The translations under genes and the position numbers were made by a program. The notes under the pieces are model-generated. The model had not been told where the DNA came from and did no database searches. It saw nothing but the letters and a program-made list of their open reading frames with translations. Below, one piece after another: positions 32,221 through 43,603 of a stretch of DNA of 64,000 bases. Where the stretch lies: contig KN817592.1 of assembly GCA_000827495.1 (NCBI GenBank), positions 140,067 through 204,066 on the forward strand. The letters run 5' to 3'. Source of the stretch: Hypholoma sublateritium FD-334 SS-4 (lineage: Eukaryota; Basidiomycota; Agaricomycetes; Agaricales; Strophariaceae). The stretch's first letter is position 1. Each line of letters begins with the position of its first letter.

Positions 32221-34881
32221 CTATAGATATATACGTAAAACAATGATAAATAATATATACATGATTTACGCACCTGCGGCACATGTACCGCCTCCACCTG
32301 CACATCCACCGGAGCCACACGCTGCACTGGAAGCCTGCAGAAAATGGGGCGTTTATAAGTACACTCTGTAGTATCGTGGGCTAAAAGCCAATCAACGCAC
32401 CGTGGCGCATCCTCCTGCATTATTAGCAAATCCTCCGCCAGCCACGCATCCCCCAATTCCACCGCCGATAATTCCACTGCCAATGAAAGCGGCGCCATAG
32501 TAGTACATTGGAACCGGGACTAAAAATGCGGTATCGTACATATACGCATTCCTTGCATCCTGGGCTCTGCGCTCTTGCTGCAAATGTGGAGGGAGTACGA
32601 CTGCTCCCTGTAGTCTGCCGTCCTTTGTTGCTTTCTTGATTGCCTTCTCCCTTTCTTTCAGCTTTTTCTTGGCCAATTGGTCGTAACGCTTAGTCGCTTT
32701 CTTATGTGCGCTTTCACTTGAGGCTTGGAACCGTACCGCATTATGATCGCTCGGGTGCGTTGCAGAGAGAAAATCAGGCCGGTCGACAGGAAGGAGGTGA
32801 GAGGGGGCCGGTGGGGCATATCTTCCTACGATACGAGATAGACGCTGACCGATAGTGTCCCCCGGCAAAGGACATCCGCAATAAGTATATTGGACATTAA
32901 AGCGCTCTTTCCAGGCGGTGCAGGTCAAGTCAAATGCCGATGACAGTCGCAAACCTTCAATTTTGTCGTCGCTGAATGAAAAGAATGAGGTTGGGATGAT
33001 ATTACAACGAAAAGTGCTCCGTCGGCTGTGACTCACTGATCTATGAAACGTTTCAAATATTGCGTACAGTCCGCATCGTATGCCTGAGGCACCAGTTGGT
33101 GCGTATGCCACACAAGGTCTATATCCAGCGTTGGCACAAAGAACGAGACTGGGGAAGAGCTCATTAAGTCAAGGAACCTATTGGATTGTCACGACCAATA
33201 AAGTGCGGGTCCAAGAAGTATGAACATACGCGTGGTATCGCGCGAGCGCATGATGAAGCGCCAGCTCATCTTGCTTTCCATGGAAATAATCTGACCTTGT
33301 CCATCCGAGGTCATACATCTTCTGAACGAAAGTTCCTTGACGTAAAACAGCCCCCACGAGTTCGACGGAGTATATCTTCTCGTCACTGTAGGCACCCATC
33401 ATGCGCGCAGCTCTGTAGATATTGTGGTGTTGTTCATTAGCGTGTAGTAGTATCATTGGATGAACTTTGGCACTGACAAAGCCATCCCAGTATACAAGCG
33501 TATGCGTGCTCGCGCACCTGCGAGTGAGGCTGCGTGCTTCATCATTCCTAGAGCGAGCTTTTCCTCGTATTTCGGGCTTCCGACTTCGTGAAGGTCCAAC
33601 GCAAAATCTTTTATAGCCACTGGCTTCGCATTTTCGACAAAGGCAGATTTCGTTCGTGAACTCTTGTCAAGATTAGCTGAGGATACAGGAAAGACAGTCC
33701 CACTGCGCATAGTTGGATGAGTTTATGATCAATGAAGCGATATTTGAGAAGACTCACGGCAAATAGTTTATTGTGTCACCGGACCCAGGGGAGATGCATA
33801 AGTCCCGGCAGAGTTTATGGAGTGCTAGGACCTCCTTCGTTATTGGCTTTGCGTCGCAGGCTTCTGTCTTGCAAATCACAGAGAAATTCTGCTGGAAATA
33901 TCCCGACCCGTTTTCGTTCATTAATTCTGCAGAATTTGGCCAAGTAAGTGACTTGTCGAGCACACAGGAGGTGGCACGTACCAGTTGTGACGAAGCTGTC
34001 GCATGTGGGACATAATACGGCCTTGCTAGTTAATTTGTATGTGCTTTCCAGAGGATCGAATGGCAGCGATGTTCGGCTCTCCCATAATTCCTGGCGTTCA
34101 ACAGACAGAGGTTCCGCAAAAATTGAAGAGGGGTCCTCCTAAATTAATAGACTTCTCAGATCACAATGTTTTATCTGATAGCACCTGCATTGAACGTACC
34201 AACGCACGCTGGAAGGCCTTCTCCATTTTCTTCAGCCTTTTGACCTCAGTGATCCGCATCGTGTCCTCCATATACCATCTTGGTGATGCGCATCAAGTTC
34301 ACGGACGAGAAATCAGCCATTGAGATGCGTACCTTGGGTTCAGCATGTAGGCATGCCAAACCTGCACTCGAGACAGATAAACGAGAGCCGCGTTTGAAAT
34401 TAACTATTCGTCATGCGTACCATAATTACGTCGACAGGAGGCATTGCTGCATTAGCGTTTGCTATCGAATCCCCGGGCTGGAGGGCCAGACACCAGCGAT
34501 CGAACCTTGAATAATGTCCATCAGCCCGGTGACGCTCTCAGAGCAAAAAAAGAATAAAATAATGCACCTTTCGACGGCTAACGCAACGAACCAAGCCCAT
34601 TTCCTGTCCGCTTCTTTGGGGATGTTGAACAAGGAGAACTCCGTCGACTCCACTCTTTTCCTGAGCTCAGCAAAAGCATGCAGTAAAGCTAGATGTCCCT
34701 TTATCTGTAGGATGGACACAAGTGGAGCAGTGGTTTTCGACCCTCCGATCGTAAACTGGGTAGGAGGTGTATAGTCAGGTAGCACATTGTCTTGCACTTC
34801 AGGATCCACTGTCTGGCTTTCCGCTGACGTTGCGTTGTAAGCCGGTGGTGGTAACACGCTGACGTCTGGTCGGTCTGGCAT
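32117..34881 (-). CDS. Glycine-rich domain (DUF1399/GRDP-like) protein, 709 aa
   Basis: Twelve exons run 34881-34568, 34505-34421, 34361-34333, 34278-34200, 34138-33982, 33926-33758, 33702-33518, 33464-33230, 33177-33037, 32971-32401, 32334-32274 and 32220-32117 (2130 nt). The DUF1399 signature occurs twice in degenerate form: PPVDVIMVWHAYMLNPRWY near residue 130 and FVPTLDIDLVWHTHQL in the centre. This motif marks the family of plant GRDP1/GRDP2, linked to stress and development; the fungal role is unknown. A CPTCDSF element between them may bind zinc. A charged Lys/Glu helix follows, then a Gly-rich segment and a C-terminus made of Cys separated by five glycines. Start MPDRPD at 34881 is the first ATG in frame. 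Confidence 0.88.
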
Positions 34882-37530
34882 CAGAGTAAGAGGATGGCAA
34901 TGGTGCGGGATAGGTTCCAGGGCTATCTTTATAGAGGCATCAAGTAGCTCCGTGGGAGGCACGGTGGCATGGTCGTAGGTGCACTGCCTTGAGTTTGACA
35001 CATACAGCTTTTGTTTGGATTTTGGACATCAATGCATCATCACTCATATACTTATAATTATGAGAGCAAATGAGAATTGGAAACTCCACGGCTCCACTCC
35101 ATGGAGTCTATGGAGCCGGCAAGTCACATGATCGGTCACCTGATGCTCGGCATCTCACATGGCTCTGCAACGCGCGTCGCGTCGCTCCGGGCTGCAGGAG
35201 AAAGTGACAAGTAGAGAGTCTGTAGATAGAAATACATTGAATTCCACCATGTTATTACTCCAAAAGATCTGAAATGGCAACCAACACAAGACGAGCAAAG
35301 GCGATGTCACTTTCACTGTTCACAACAGTTCACGAATCACTGCAGCGTGGTTTTGATGTCCCAGGTCACAATATGTCCCACTGAGCCTGATACGTTTTCC
35401 TTTCTTTCGTTACATCCTTCTTCATCGTCTGACCCCATTATTCATCCATGTACTACAATCTACTCTTCGTTCGCTTGTATCGCTCAGCCGCTTACACCTA
35501 TGCTTACCCATGGCTTACACTTATGCTTACCGACCTATCCCACAGCCAGCTTCTTGTGTACTAGTACCGAGGACATGAGACTCGTTATAGTCGTTCCTAT
35601 ATTTAACGTTTACTATAAATACGTAGCAGTCGGTTCGCTTGTNCCTTAGCTAGTTCTTGAGAATCTAACCTGCTTGTATCTGAACCGAGCTCGACTTCAG
35701 ACCTCGAACCATCAACCAGTTCGTCCTGAACGTCTCTAATAAAGATTAACGAATACGACTTATACGCTCTGCGTTCGAAGTCGTAACAGAGCCCCACAGA
35801 TTGAGTGAAAGCGGGCTGAGATTGAGTCAGAAATGAAAAGCCCATGAGCCAGAGCATACACGAGGGGCCCAAGGGACTTCTTGCTTGGCCAAATACAGGT
35901 GTAGGGGTTGTGGGCGTCCAAGGCTCCAAGCTGGCGAAGCACTGGGTGCTATGGGCGAACTTGGGGGCCCAAGTTAGTTTCCAAACACTTTGCTCTGGCG
36001 AACCCACACAAAATAACCGCATTTGTCGCACTAATAGCTTATCACAATACGCAAGACTCAGAACAACTAGTCTGACGCACCCTGCAGAAGTATTTCCCAC
36101 TGTTCCGACCTGGGCATTACATGTAATCTTGCTGATCTTCTTCTGCAAGCGGAAGCATGATCAATGAAGAAACGGCAGAGCAGCGTTCAATTGGTCGGAT
36201 GGTGCCCGCCGACGTGGTCAACGGTTGACAGCATTCGTGGACAGTGGAAGTGGCGGGCGNGGCGCCAGTGGCCGGGGCCGCCGGGCGGTGCGGGAGCATG
36301 ACTCTACGAAAAACACGTGACTCCACAAACTCTACGAAATACAGAGAGCAAACAGTTCCCATTTATTCTGATAATTATGACACGCTTTTGTTTGTCCATG
36401 ATTCTTCACTCCTTTTCGAGCTCGAGGGCCAAAGCTTTCCTCGTTCTTGATTTCTCACTTTCTAAAAATGAAGAGCGATGGCCTGGTCTTCTTGAGTTTG
36501 CCTAATCTTTGCCGCAGCAAAGCGAGGCTGAACTTGTTTGTTTAAATAAGTGTACTCTCCGAACCCCCTGGTGCCTGAATAGGCCTGAATGTGCTTCAAG
36601 AGGTCACGATGGCCCGCGGTTGCCGCTGACTCGGAAAGAAAATAATCTCTACAGGAAGATACAGGCAGATACAGTGGCACCTGTGACCTCAGATACGGCT
36701 TTCGACCAAAAGGCAGTGTTCTGTTTGCTATTTTAAGGACGGCTTACTAGTCCTACTTGAAGAGACGAAATCCGGATGGAGGGTGACTGCGCCGCAGCCT
36801 TGAGGTGGGGAATCGAATCATAGATGTTCGAACGACAGGTCGGCACTGGTCCTCGAGGGGGTATTGAGCTGTATTAAGTATTGATATCCGGACTCCCCAC
36901 TCCTTTCGGCGCTGCCTCGCACTGGTCGTACGCGCTTTATCCCCAATAATCTCTCGGAAAGAGCAAGTACTTGTTCCGATCCCATCCCCGTTTCGAATAT
37001 TTGGAATTGCGAGTCGCCAACAATTATCCAGAGACATTGACTGTTGGGATAACCCATTTAGACACTATACCTCACATATTTGTACGATTCAATCCATATA
37101 TACGTTGCGTACACCTTGAAACCATCCTGTGAGTTACAAAAGAAAATGTACCATTCCTGGAAACGTGGCATGCGAGCTTGAATAGTATCGGTACTGTGTT
37201 CACATTCAGCACTGAGCATACCTGTTCATATCCAAGCCTACGTCAGGAAAACAGCATACCATCGCCGCCACGTAGACCACCTAAAGCATACCGAATGATA
37301 AGATTATAAAACGAAATTATAAATATGTAGATCCATGCATCACTCGTCAACGCCTCTGCGTACGAAGAGTAGACAATAAATATCAGCGTAGCTTCCCTCC
37401 CAATTTACCACCAAAAGCCGTGCATCGATAAAATCGAGATGTTGTTCGGCCGCTTGAAAGACACGGTGGAAAGGCCACACAACAAGACCTCAGAGGGTTT
37501 AGCTCAGCTAGAAACCAGATGACGGCCAGT
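34882..37530. other. Gene-poor interval
   Basis: No supported gene is present. The interval includes the promoter of the DUF1399 gene, an LTR-like segment around 35251-35797, ambiguous bases at 35643 and 36260, and the 3' region of the PDI gene on the right. The open frames seen lack motifs. Confidence 0.45.
35251..35797 (+). mobile_element. Possible solo LTR (weak)
   Basis: The segment begins TGTTA and ends TAACA. It carries a TATAAATA box near 35608 and AATAAAG near 35739, the U3-R-U5 order of an LTR. There is no target-site duplication at these ends, no primer-binding site and no internal retrotransposon sequence, so this is only a candidate. Confidence 0.25.
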
Positions 37531-39592
37531 TTAGTCCAACCGCCCGTTCTTGCCCTTGTTCTGCACCCATTCTGCCTGACCCTGCTGGGCAGTCACAACA
37601 TCGCCCCCGACGATCCGGCATAGGACGTAGAATACGGCGACGAGAACCACAAGGAGCAGGAAGAAGGACTGCAGTAGATTTTCGGTGACAAATGTCTCGA
37701 CTGCGACCATCCCGCCGTTGAGTGTCTGTGGAAGGGAAGGTTCAGAAGCGACGTTAACGCGGGAGGTAAAGAACATACTCGTGCTATCCGCTCGATGAAG
37801 CTCTCAGAATTTTTATATGTCGAGGTCCCCGCCGCTGCGTCGCCAATGGCGCCGAATAGGCTCGCAGTTGAGGTGAACTTGATGAGCTTCCCGTCACGGT
37901 CGGCGTCATAGTAGATGAGTTTCTACAAGGCAGGATGTCAGTTTAGCGCCATAGGTACAAGAGCAAGGGGATGTACACTGTGGTCAGCGATCACAACTCG
38001 CACGTCCTCCAGCTCATTTTCTTGCCCATCGCGAACAACGCCCGCGTCCTTGATCCCGTACATGCTCTTCATCCAGTCCGCCCACTCCCCGCCGTCCATC
38101 CACGCAAACACCGCCTCCCGCCCATGCACGACACCGCTCCCGTCCGTGCGCACCCTCCATTTCTGGCCGATGTCGCGCAGGCGGTCCATGATCTTCGTCT
38201 TCAGCGCAAATGGGCCAGCCGCGATGACAACGAGCGGGGCCTGTGGCGCGTTCATTACGCTCTGGAAAGTATCACGCGTGAGCTCGAGCGTCGTTGGCAG
38301 ACGGTGCGTCAGCAACCACTTGCGCAGCTTAAGGTCTGCAGATGTGGTAGCAGCCGTGCCGTAGAACGTGGACGCGGGAAGTTTCTGGTCGTGGTCCTTG
38401 ATGACGAGGAGCACCCAGTCGGATGCAGGCGGTATGCCGAATTGGCTATGGAGCGCGGGATCAGATGAGGCGACTATTTTTGGGTGACCAAGGAGAGGTG
38501 CAGAGGCGACGCGCATGGTGTCCTGGTTATAAGGTTAAAACAGTACGACCATGGAAGATATAGGACATACGATGACTTCGTTGTCAGATTCAGAATGTAG
38601 CAACAGGTATACCACATCGTCCTCAGTGATGTGCGCTTTAAGGTCTTCCGCCTTGGCCAAGATTTCGACTCCTCTGAGAGATGGCTAAGCGACAGAGATA
38701 CATTCAGAAATATTACACGTACGACGCGCTGGCCTTTTCCGCAAAAGCCTTGAGTTGGTCGAACTTTCTGCCGCCGCTGTATTCTGACCGGCCGTTTTCG
38801 TTGTCGCCTTGGCCGAACCACACGAGCGAGGGGTATCCCTGAATGCCTTGTGCCTTGCAGAGAGCGGAATTGTCATCGCAGTTAACTTCCGCCACTGTAA
38901 CCTTCCCCTGCATGTGTCGCGCTAACTGTTTCCATGTTGGCGCCAACTTCTTGCAATGCCCGCACCACGGCGCGAAGAATTTTACAAATGCCGGGCCCTT
39001 GGCAAGCGCGTCGGTGAAAGTGTCCCCTGTTAAAGCCAGAACCTCGCCTGCAGCATTCAGAGTTGGCTTTGGAGCCTGGGCGGCCTTTGTAGTGGTTACC
39101 GGTGGGTCTACTGCGGCTGTCGTTGGCTCTGGCAGGGGCGTGTCCTTGACATATTTCTTCATGAATGTTTTTAGGATATCCAACTCCCGGGGTCCTTTAA
39201 ATTGTGCCACAATCTTTCCGTCTTCAAACATAAGCATAGTTGGGTATCCTTGGATGTCATTTTTCGCGCAGAGGTCTGCGCACGGTTATGTAGTTCATGC
39301 TTCACAGAACGTATCTGGCTGACATACCTCCAAATGTCACGCAATTAATAGTCGCCGTATTCACTTCAGGTATCTCTGTCTTCGCCTCTGCAACGAGCTG
39401 CTCCCACATAGGCTTGAAATGCTTGCAATGCCCACACCATGGTGAGAAGTGTTCGATGAACCACAGCCCCTTTGCGACGGTGGCGTCAAATGTGTCGGGT
39501 GTGAGCTCGGTGCTAGAGACAGGAACAGCAGTTGTTGCAAATAGAAGAAATGACGAGCACAAAAGGGAGAAATGAATGCGTAGGAGTTGCAT
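37531..39592 (-). CDS. ER membrane protein disulfide isomerase (two thioredoxin domains), 601 aa
   Basis: Exons are 39592-39328, 39275-38723, 38673-38571, 38522-37977, 37922-37779 and 37725-37531. A signal peptide (LLRIHFSLLCSSFLLFATT) leads to thioredoxin domain 1 with PWCGHC (Cys53/Cys56) and domain 2 with PWCGHC (Cys193/Cys196). Both end in the cis-proline turn (IQGYPT and IQGYPS). A redox-inactive b-type region follows, and near the C-terminus is one hydrophobic helix (SFFLLLVVLVAVFYVLCRIV) with a short cytosolic tail. No KDEL/HDEL is present, so the helix rather than retrieval should hold it in the ER. It catalyses disulfide formation and isomerisation during secretory folding. The layout is nearest to membrane-bound PDIs such as yeast Eps1 or animal TMX3; orthology is inference. 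Confidence 0.93.
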
Positions 39593-39891
39593 TATCGGAG
39601 GACCAGCCCTTGGCGGTTTGAAAGAAAGGTACTTAATTGAGTTTTGGCCGACCCCGCTTCAGTCATCACTACGTGGTTTAGTGCACCGCCACGCAAAATG
39701 AGATAAGATTAGATCGGAAATTTGGAATCTCTGAAGTCTCCAAGTTCAGATCTCTTCAGAGGGCGATTCGGAATTATAGCGTTCAGTTTTATGATGTTTC
39801 GTATCTCTGAGGACTCGGCCAACAGGTCAGTAAATATGTTGATGAATAATGCAGAAAATATCAACAATATCTATCTGGTCGTCGGACATAT

Positions 39892-39985
39892 GGCAATATG
39901 GCCGAGTGGTCTAAGGCGCCAGAATCAGGCTCTTGGAAGAGTAATCTGGTCCGAAAGGGCGAGGGTTCGAATCCCTCTGTTGTCA
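39892..39985 (+). tRNA. tRNA-Leu(CAG) with 14-nt intron
   Basis: The acceptor stem GGCAATA pairs with TGTTGTC and the discriminator is A. The T arm is GAGGG-TTCGAAT-CCCTC, and the D arm and an extended variable arm are present (type II, leucine). The anticodon stem CCAGA/TCTGG encloses a loop reading A-T-CAG-G, then a 14-nt intron (CTCTTGGAAGAGTA) before the final A. The anticodon CAG reads CUG codons. Confidence 0.95.
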
Positions 39986-40246
39986 TTTGAATCTCACTGT
40001 TTTTGTGCAAACATTTTCCCTTGCTTTTGAACTTTCATAATTCATTAATTTATTCATAATTCCACTGTGCGTTAAACGTTTATTTTTATTTTTTTATTCA
40101 ACTGTCTGTAGACCAACTGTAAACATCTAATTCTAATCCTAGACCCTCCACGCACTAGAAAGTTTTGTAGTCTCTGTTTTGTTTCCTTAGATTCAGATTC
40201 TTGCCGCTGGCCCGCTGCCAGAACAGGTGTGTCACTTGTTTGCGTG

Positions 40247-41282
40247 ATGCCCGTGACAGCATCTCTTTCTATGCTTTCTCTATCCCGTTGCATACTTCGC
40301 CGTTGTCCGAAACAAACTTTGTCTTCGCCATGGAGGTCTCTGACTACTTCTACAAGGTCATTCTATCGCCCAAATACTCCTAGGGCCTCACGCGTAGTAG
40401 ACGCGCAAATTCGGCCAACTAACAACACACAGCAACGAAGCTATGGGCAACTTACGGAGCGAAATTCTGTTGGGGTGAGTACGACGCGTACATCATGAAA
40501 AGGATATTTGATCTTACAGCAAAGATGATTCAGGCATTCACACCAACAGCTGCCGTCGTGTTCGTTCTGGCGGGAGTTGGACTCTATTATTATTTCCGAC
40601 AAGAAAAGGCAAGGCTTGCCGAGGAGCGAGGTGAGCTTGGGTTCAATTAATCTACACGCCTTGAACTCAATGCTCTCTCTAGAAAAAGAACGTGGTCTTA
40701 AGTCGTACGGCAGGCCAAACATTGGTGGTCCCTTTTCGCTCATCACGCATGATGGGAAAGCATTCACCAGCGAGAACATTCTCGGGAAATGGTCAATGAT
40801 ATATTTCGGCTTCACGAATTGCCCCGATATCTGCCCTGCAGAACTTGACAAAATGACTGCCGTTCTGGATGATATGCGTGCGTAGTTCATCTATTGTGCG
40901 TCAGCATGTAACTGAACATCCCGCAGAGAAGCAGCATGGTGATATCTTTCTTCCCGTTTTCATTTCGGTTGATCCTGCCCGCGACACGCCCTCCCAAATG
41001 TCTGAATATCTGAAGGATTTCCATCCCTCTTTCATTGGGCTTGCTGGGGGATATGCTGAAACCAAGGCTGTATGCAAAGCCTACCGCGTATATTTCTCAA
41101 CGCCGCCGAATGCGGATCCAAAGGGGGACTATCTGGTGGACCATTCGATATTCATATACCTCATGGATCCAAGTGGGAAATTCGTGGATGCATTTGGCCA
41201 GAACGTTGGGCAGGAAGAAGTGGAATTCAAAATTAATGAAGCGATCGCAAATTGGCAAAAGGAAACTGGAAAGAAGGTTTAG
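40247..41282 (+). CDS. SCO1: SCO1-type mitochondrial copper chaperone, 294 aa
   Basis: Exons are 40247-40474, 40525-40630, 40683-40877 and 40927-41282. SCO1 delivers copper to the CuA site of cytochrome oxidase subunit 2. The first 76 residues are an Arg/Ser/Thr-rich presequence. A single inner-membrane helix follows ([16 protein letters not shown]), then the thioredoxin-like intermembrane-space domain. Copper ligands are visible: the CPDIC motif (Cys158, Cys162) after YFGFTN, and the distal histidine in [21 protein letters not shown] is also typical. Intron 1 uses an AAG acceptor a few nt beyond the nearer CAG, because only that keeps the frame. ATG 40271 is an alternative start. Confidence 0.95.
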
Positions 41283-41508
41283 AGGGATGCTGTATTGTAC
41301 CGGGAAGCTTTAGCAGGTCCGTTTCATCTTGAAATGTTTACCGCCACGCCATTCTGTCCCCACTCAATCCTTACTGCTATGCTACTATTGATATCGGTTC
41401 CCTCTGGTTTTTCGACGCATCATCTATCTGGTACCGCACGGGACGTCCGTGTCCTCATTCTGTCTGATAGCAATTCTGCATGATCACCTAAATATTAATT
41501 TCGTCTAT

Positions 41509-42845
41509 CTATACCAAGATGGACAGGCCCTCCCATATATCCCTGCAATCAGCTTCGTCCGCGTCCATGCTTTCGGTGGGCCTCAAAAATCTCACGTCGA
41601 TTTTGTCACTAGATTCTCCAGCGGCCCTCAGACTCCTCGCACCACCTTCAAGCAGTCGTCGTTTTGACGCATCGTCGAGTTTTGCGCTGTATAGTTTCAC
41701 TCCGCGAACGAGATCTCGGCCATGAGAAAGGAGAAGCCGTCTCACAAACCCATTCGAAGGCCTCCATCTCGTCTCCTTCACGGATTTTTCGTCGTTTGAT
41801 TTACCACCAAACTGGGCCGCGACGAATGATCTCAGCCACGTTTGGGTGAAGTGCTGGATGCGTCGTTTTGCGATTGGCGGTGTAGCAGAGTTCAACATGT
41901 GGACGTGTAAATGGGCAACTACCGAAAATCGTCAATTTAGCGTGCAAGCGCCTACTTCCCGTGCGGGCGCTTGGAAAACTCACGAAACATGCCCAGTTCG
42001 CTAGACGCGTCGGAGACACCGAAGTATTCCCAGTCCACCAAACCGCATTTCGTCGGTGCGTCTTTGTCATTCGCCGCTAACTCGACCAGTACATTTTCTG
42101 GCCAAAAATCAACCATACCGACGCACTTGGGAGGTTCGGCGTCGTCTGATTCATTGAAACCTGTGCGGACGCGCTCGGATAGCGCTGGGGCGTCCTGTAT
42201 TCCCGCGTCGCGGAGGTAGTTCAGTACTACATCCGCGAGGTAATCGTAGATACCACTGCGATCCGATACCGATGCGATGTAGGACACGAAGCTGGCCGGC
42301 GGGCTCGCCGTTTCGGTGAATAGCGCTGAGAGGAATACACCGAAGCCCGTCGCGATTTCCTGCATCTTCTTTGCTTCGAACTCGAGGGCCTCCCCCGCAA
42401 GCAGCACCTCCGATAACGTCGTCATGCTCCCCAGGTCCTCAATCCATAGCATGTGCGCGTCTTCGTCGTGCCAGATGAGCCGCGGGACGTGCACCTTCGC
42501 TTCTGCTCCGTGCGCCAGCGCTTGCATCCGCGGGAATTCTGGGTCCTCACCCGCAAGGATCTGGAACGCCTTCTTCTCAACAAGTTGCCTGTCCACCGAC
42601 AGCGGCCGCTTCGGGTCCCAAGCGAGGTAAGGCGGCGCCTGCTTGAGCACAACACTCGTCAGGCTGAGCCCGGTGAGCTCTCGCCCTTCGGGGAGCGCGA
42701 TCGTGGATACGGGCTGGGAGAAGGTCGCGCGTGCGGTGTGGTTCGTCAGTCCGCCTGCGAGTGTTTCCACCGTGAATCGTCCCCCCTCATCAGCATGGGC
42801 GCCTAAACGTTGTTGAAGGTAACTTGCGAAGTCGAACGTGGTCAT
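41509..42845 (-). CDS. APH-family (protein-kinase-like fold) small-molecule phosphotransferase, 423 aa
   Basis: Exons are 42845-41984 and 41918-41509. The N-lobe contains a Gly-rich segment (VETLAGGLTNHTARA) and a lysine strand (SVVLKQAPPYLA). A hinge-like LWIEDLG follows. The catalytic and metal sites are the Brenner-like VDFWPENVLVE and GLVDWEYFGVSD, as in aminoglycoside phosphotransferase and methylthioribose kinase families. The start resembles methylthioribose kinases, but fungi generally use methylthioadenosine phosphorylase, so that substrate should not be assumed. It probably phosphorylates a small metabolite or amino sugar. It is convergent with SCO1. Confidence 0.85.
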
Positions 42846-43271
42846 GGTTGGCAAGTGGCAAGCGGTGGCGAGGCTGCCTTTAAAACGTCGTGAGTCAGCT
42901 TTTCTTCCCCATATAAAGTGTGTGCAGGGTAGCAGAGGGTAGCTTCGTAGGTATCTAATCAAGATCTATCAACACCAATAGGCAACGAACGTGTTCAGTG
43001 GATGCCAAGGCAAATATTTATGTCATAGTATTCTGGTCGAATTTGAAGCGGACTTGCTTTCGAATTGATGTTTCTGGGGTCCTGAGATTCCATGTAATAA
43101 AAAACGGAATGTAACGCGATCCATGTTCATTTCCTTGAAGTTTGAAACTTTGAACGTTCAACCAACGTTCAACGGGTGCATAGCGGCTAGCCTATAGGAC
43201 CTGGAGGCTGGGTGCGGCGGTGCGCACTGCGAAAGTTAACGAGTAGATTAGAAATGTTAAACAAAATTAAA
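42846..43271. other. Upstream region of the phosphotransferase gene
   Basis: No coding or repeat feature is seen between the phosphotransferase ATG and the first minus-strand tRNA. Confidence 0.5.
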
Positions 43272-43365
43272 TGACAACAGAGGGATTCGAACCCTCGCCC
43301 TTTCGGACCAGATTACTCTTCGAAGAGCCTGATTCTGGCGCCTTAGACCACTCGGCCATATTGCC
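43272..43365 (-). tRNA. tRNA-Leu(CAG) with 14-nt intron
   Basis: The mature sequence is identical to the tRNA at 39892; only the intron differs (CTCTTCGAAGAGTA). The anticodon CAG sits in an ATCAGG loop, and a type II variable arm is present. Confidence 0.95.
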
Positions 43366-43509
43366 ACGTGCCTTATTTCCTACTGTACTGCTCTGCCGCG
43401 TCAATTCGAGCTTCAGACAGCGCTGAGTGGACACAAATCCGTTATCCAGATTCCATTGCAAAGAATGTACAAAAAAATACACATACGCTGCCTGAGCACA
43501 CAAAATTAC

Positions 43510-43603
43510 TGACAACAGAGGGATTCGAACCCTCGCCCTTTCGGACCAGATTATTCTCTGGAGAACCTGATTCTGGCGCCTTAGACCACTCGGCCATATT
43601 GCC
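43510..43603 (-). tRNA. tRNA-Leu(CAG) with 14-nt intron
   Basis: This is the third copy, 144 bp from the second and in the same orientation. The mature sequence is again identical; the intron is TTCTCCAGAGAATA. Confidence 0.95.

Noticed and set aside
41509..42845. Calling the APH-fold protein methylthioribose kinase
   Set aside because: The motifs fit the wider APH family, and fungi normally salvage methylthioadenosine by phosphorolysis.
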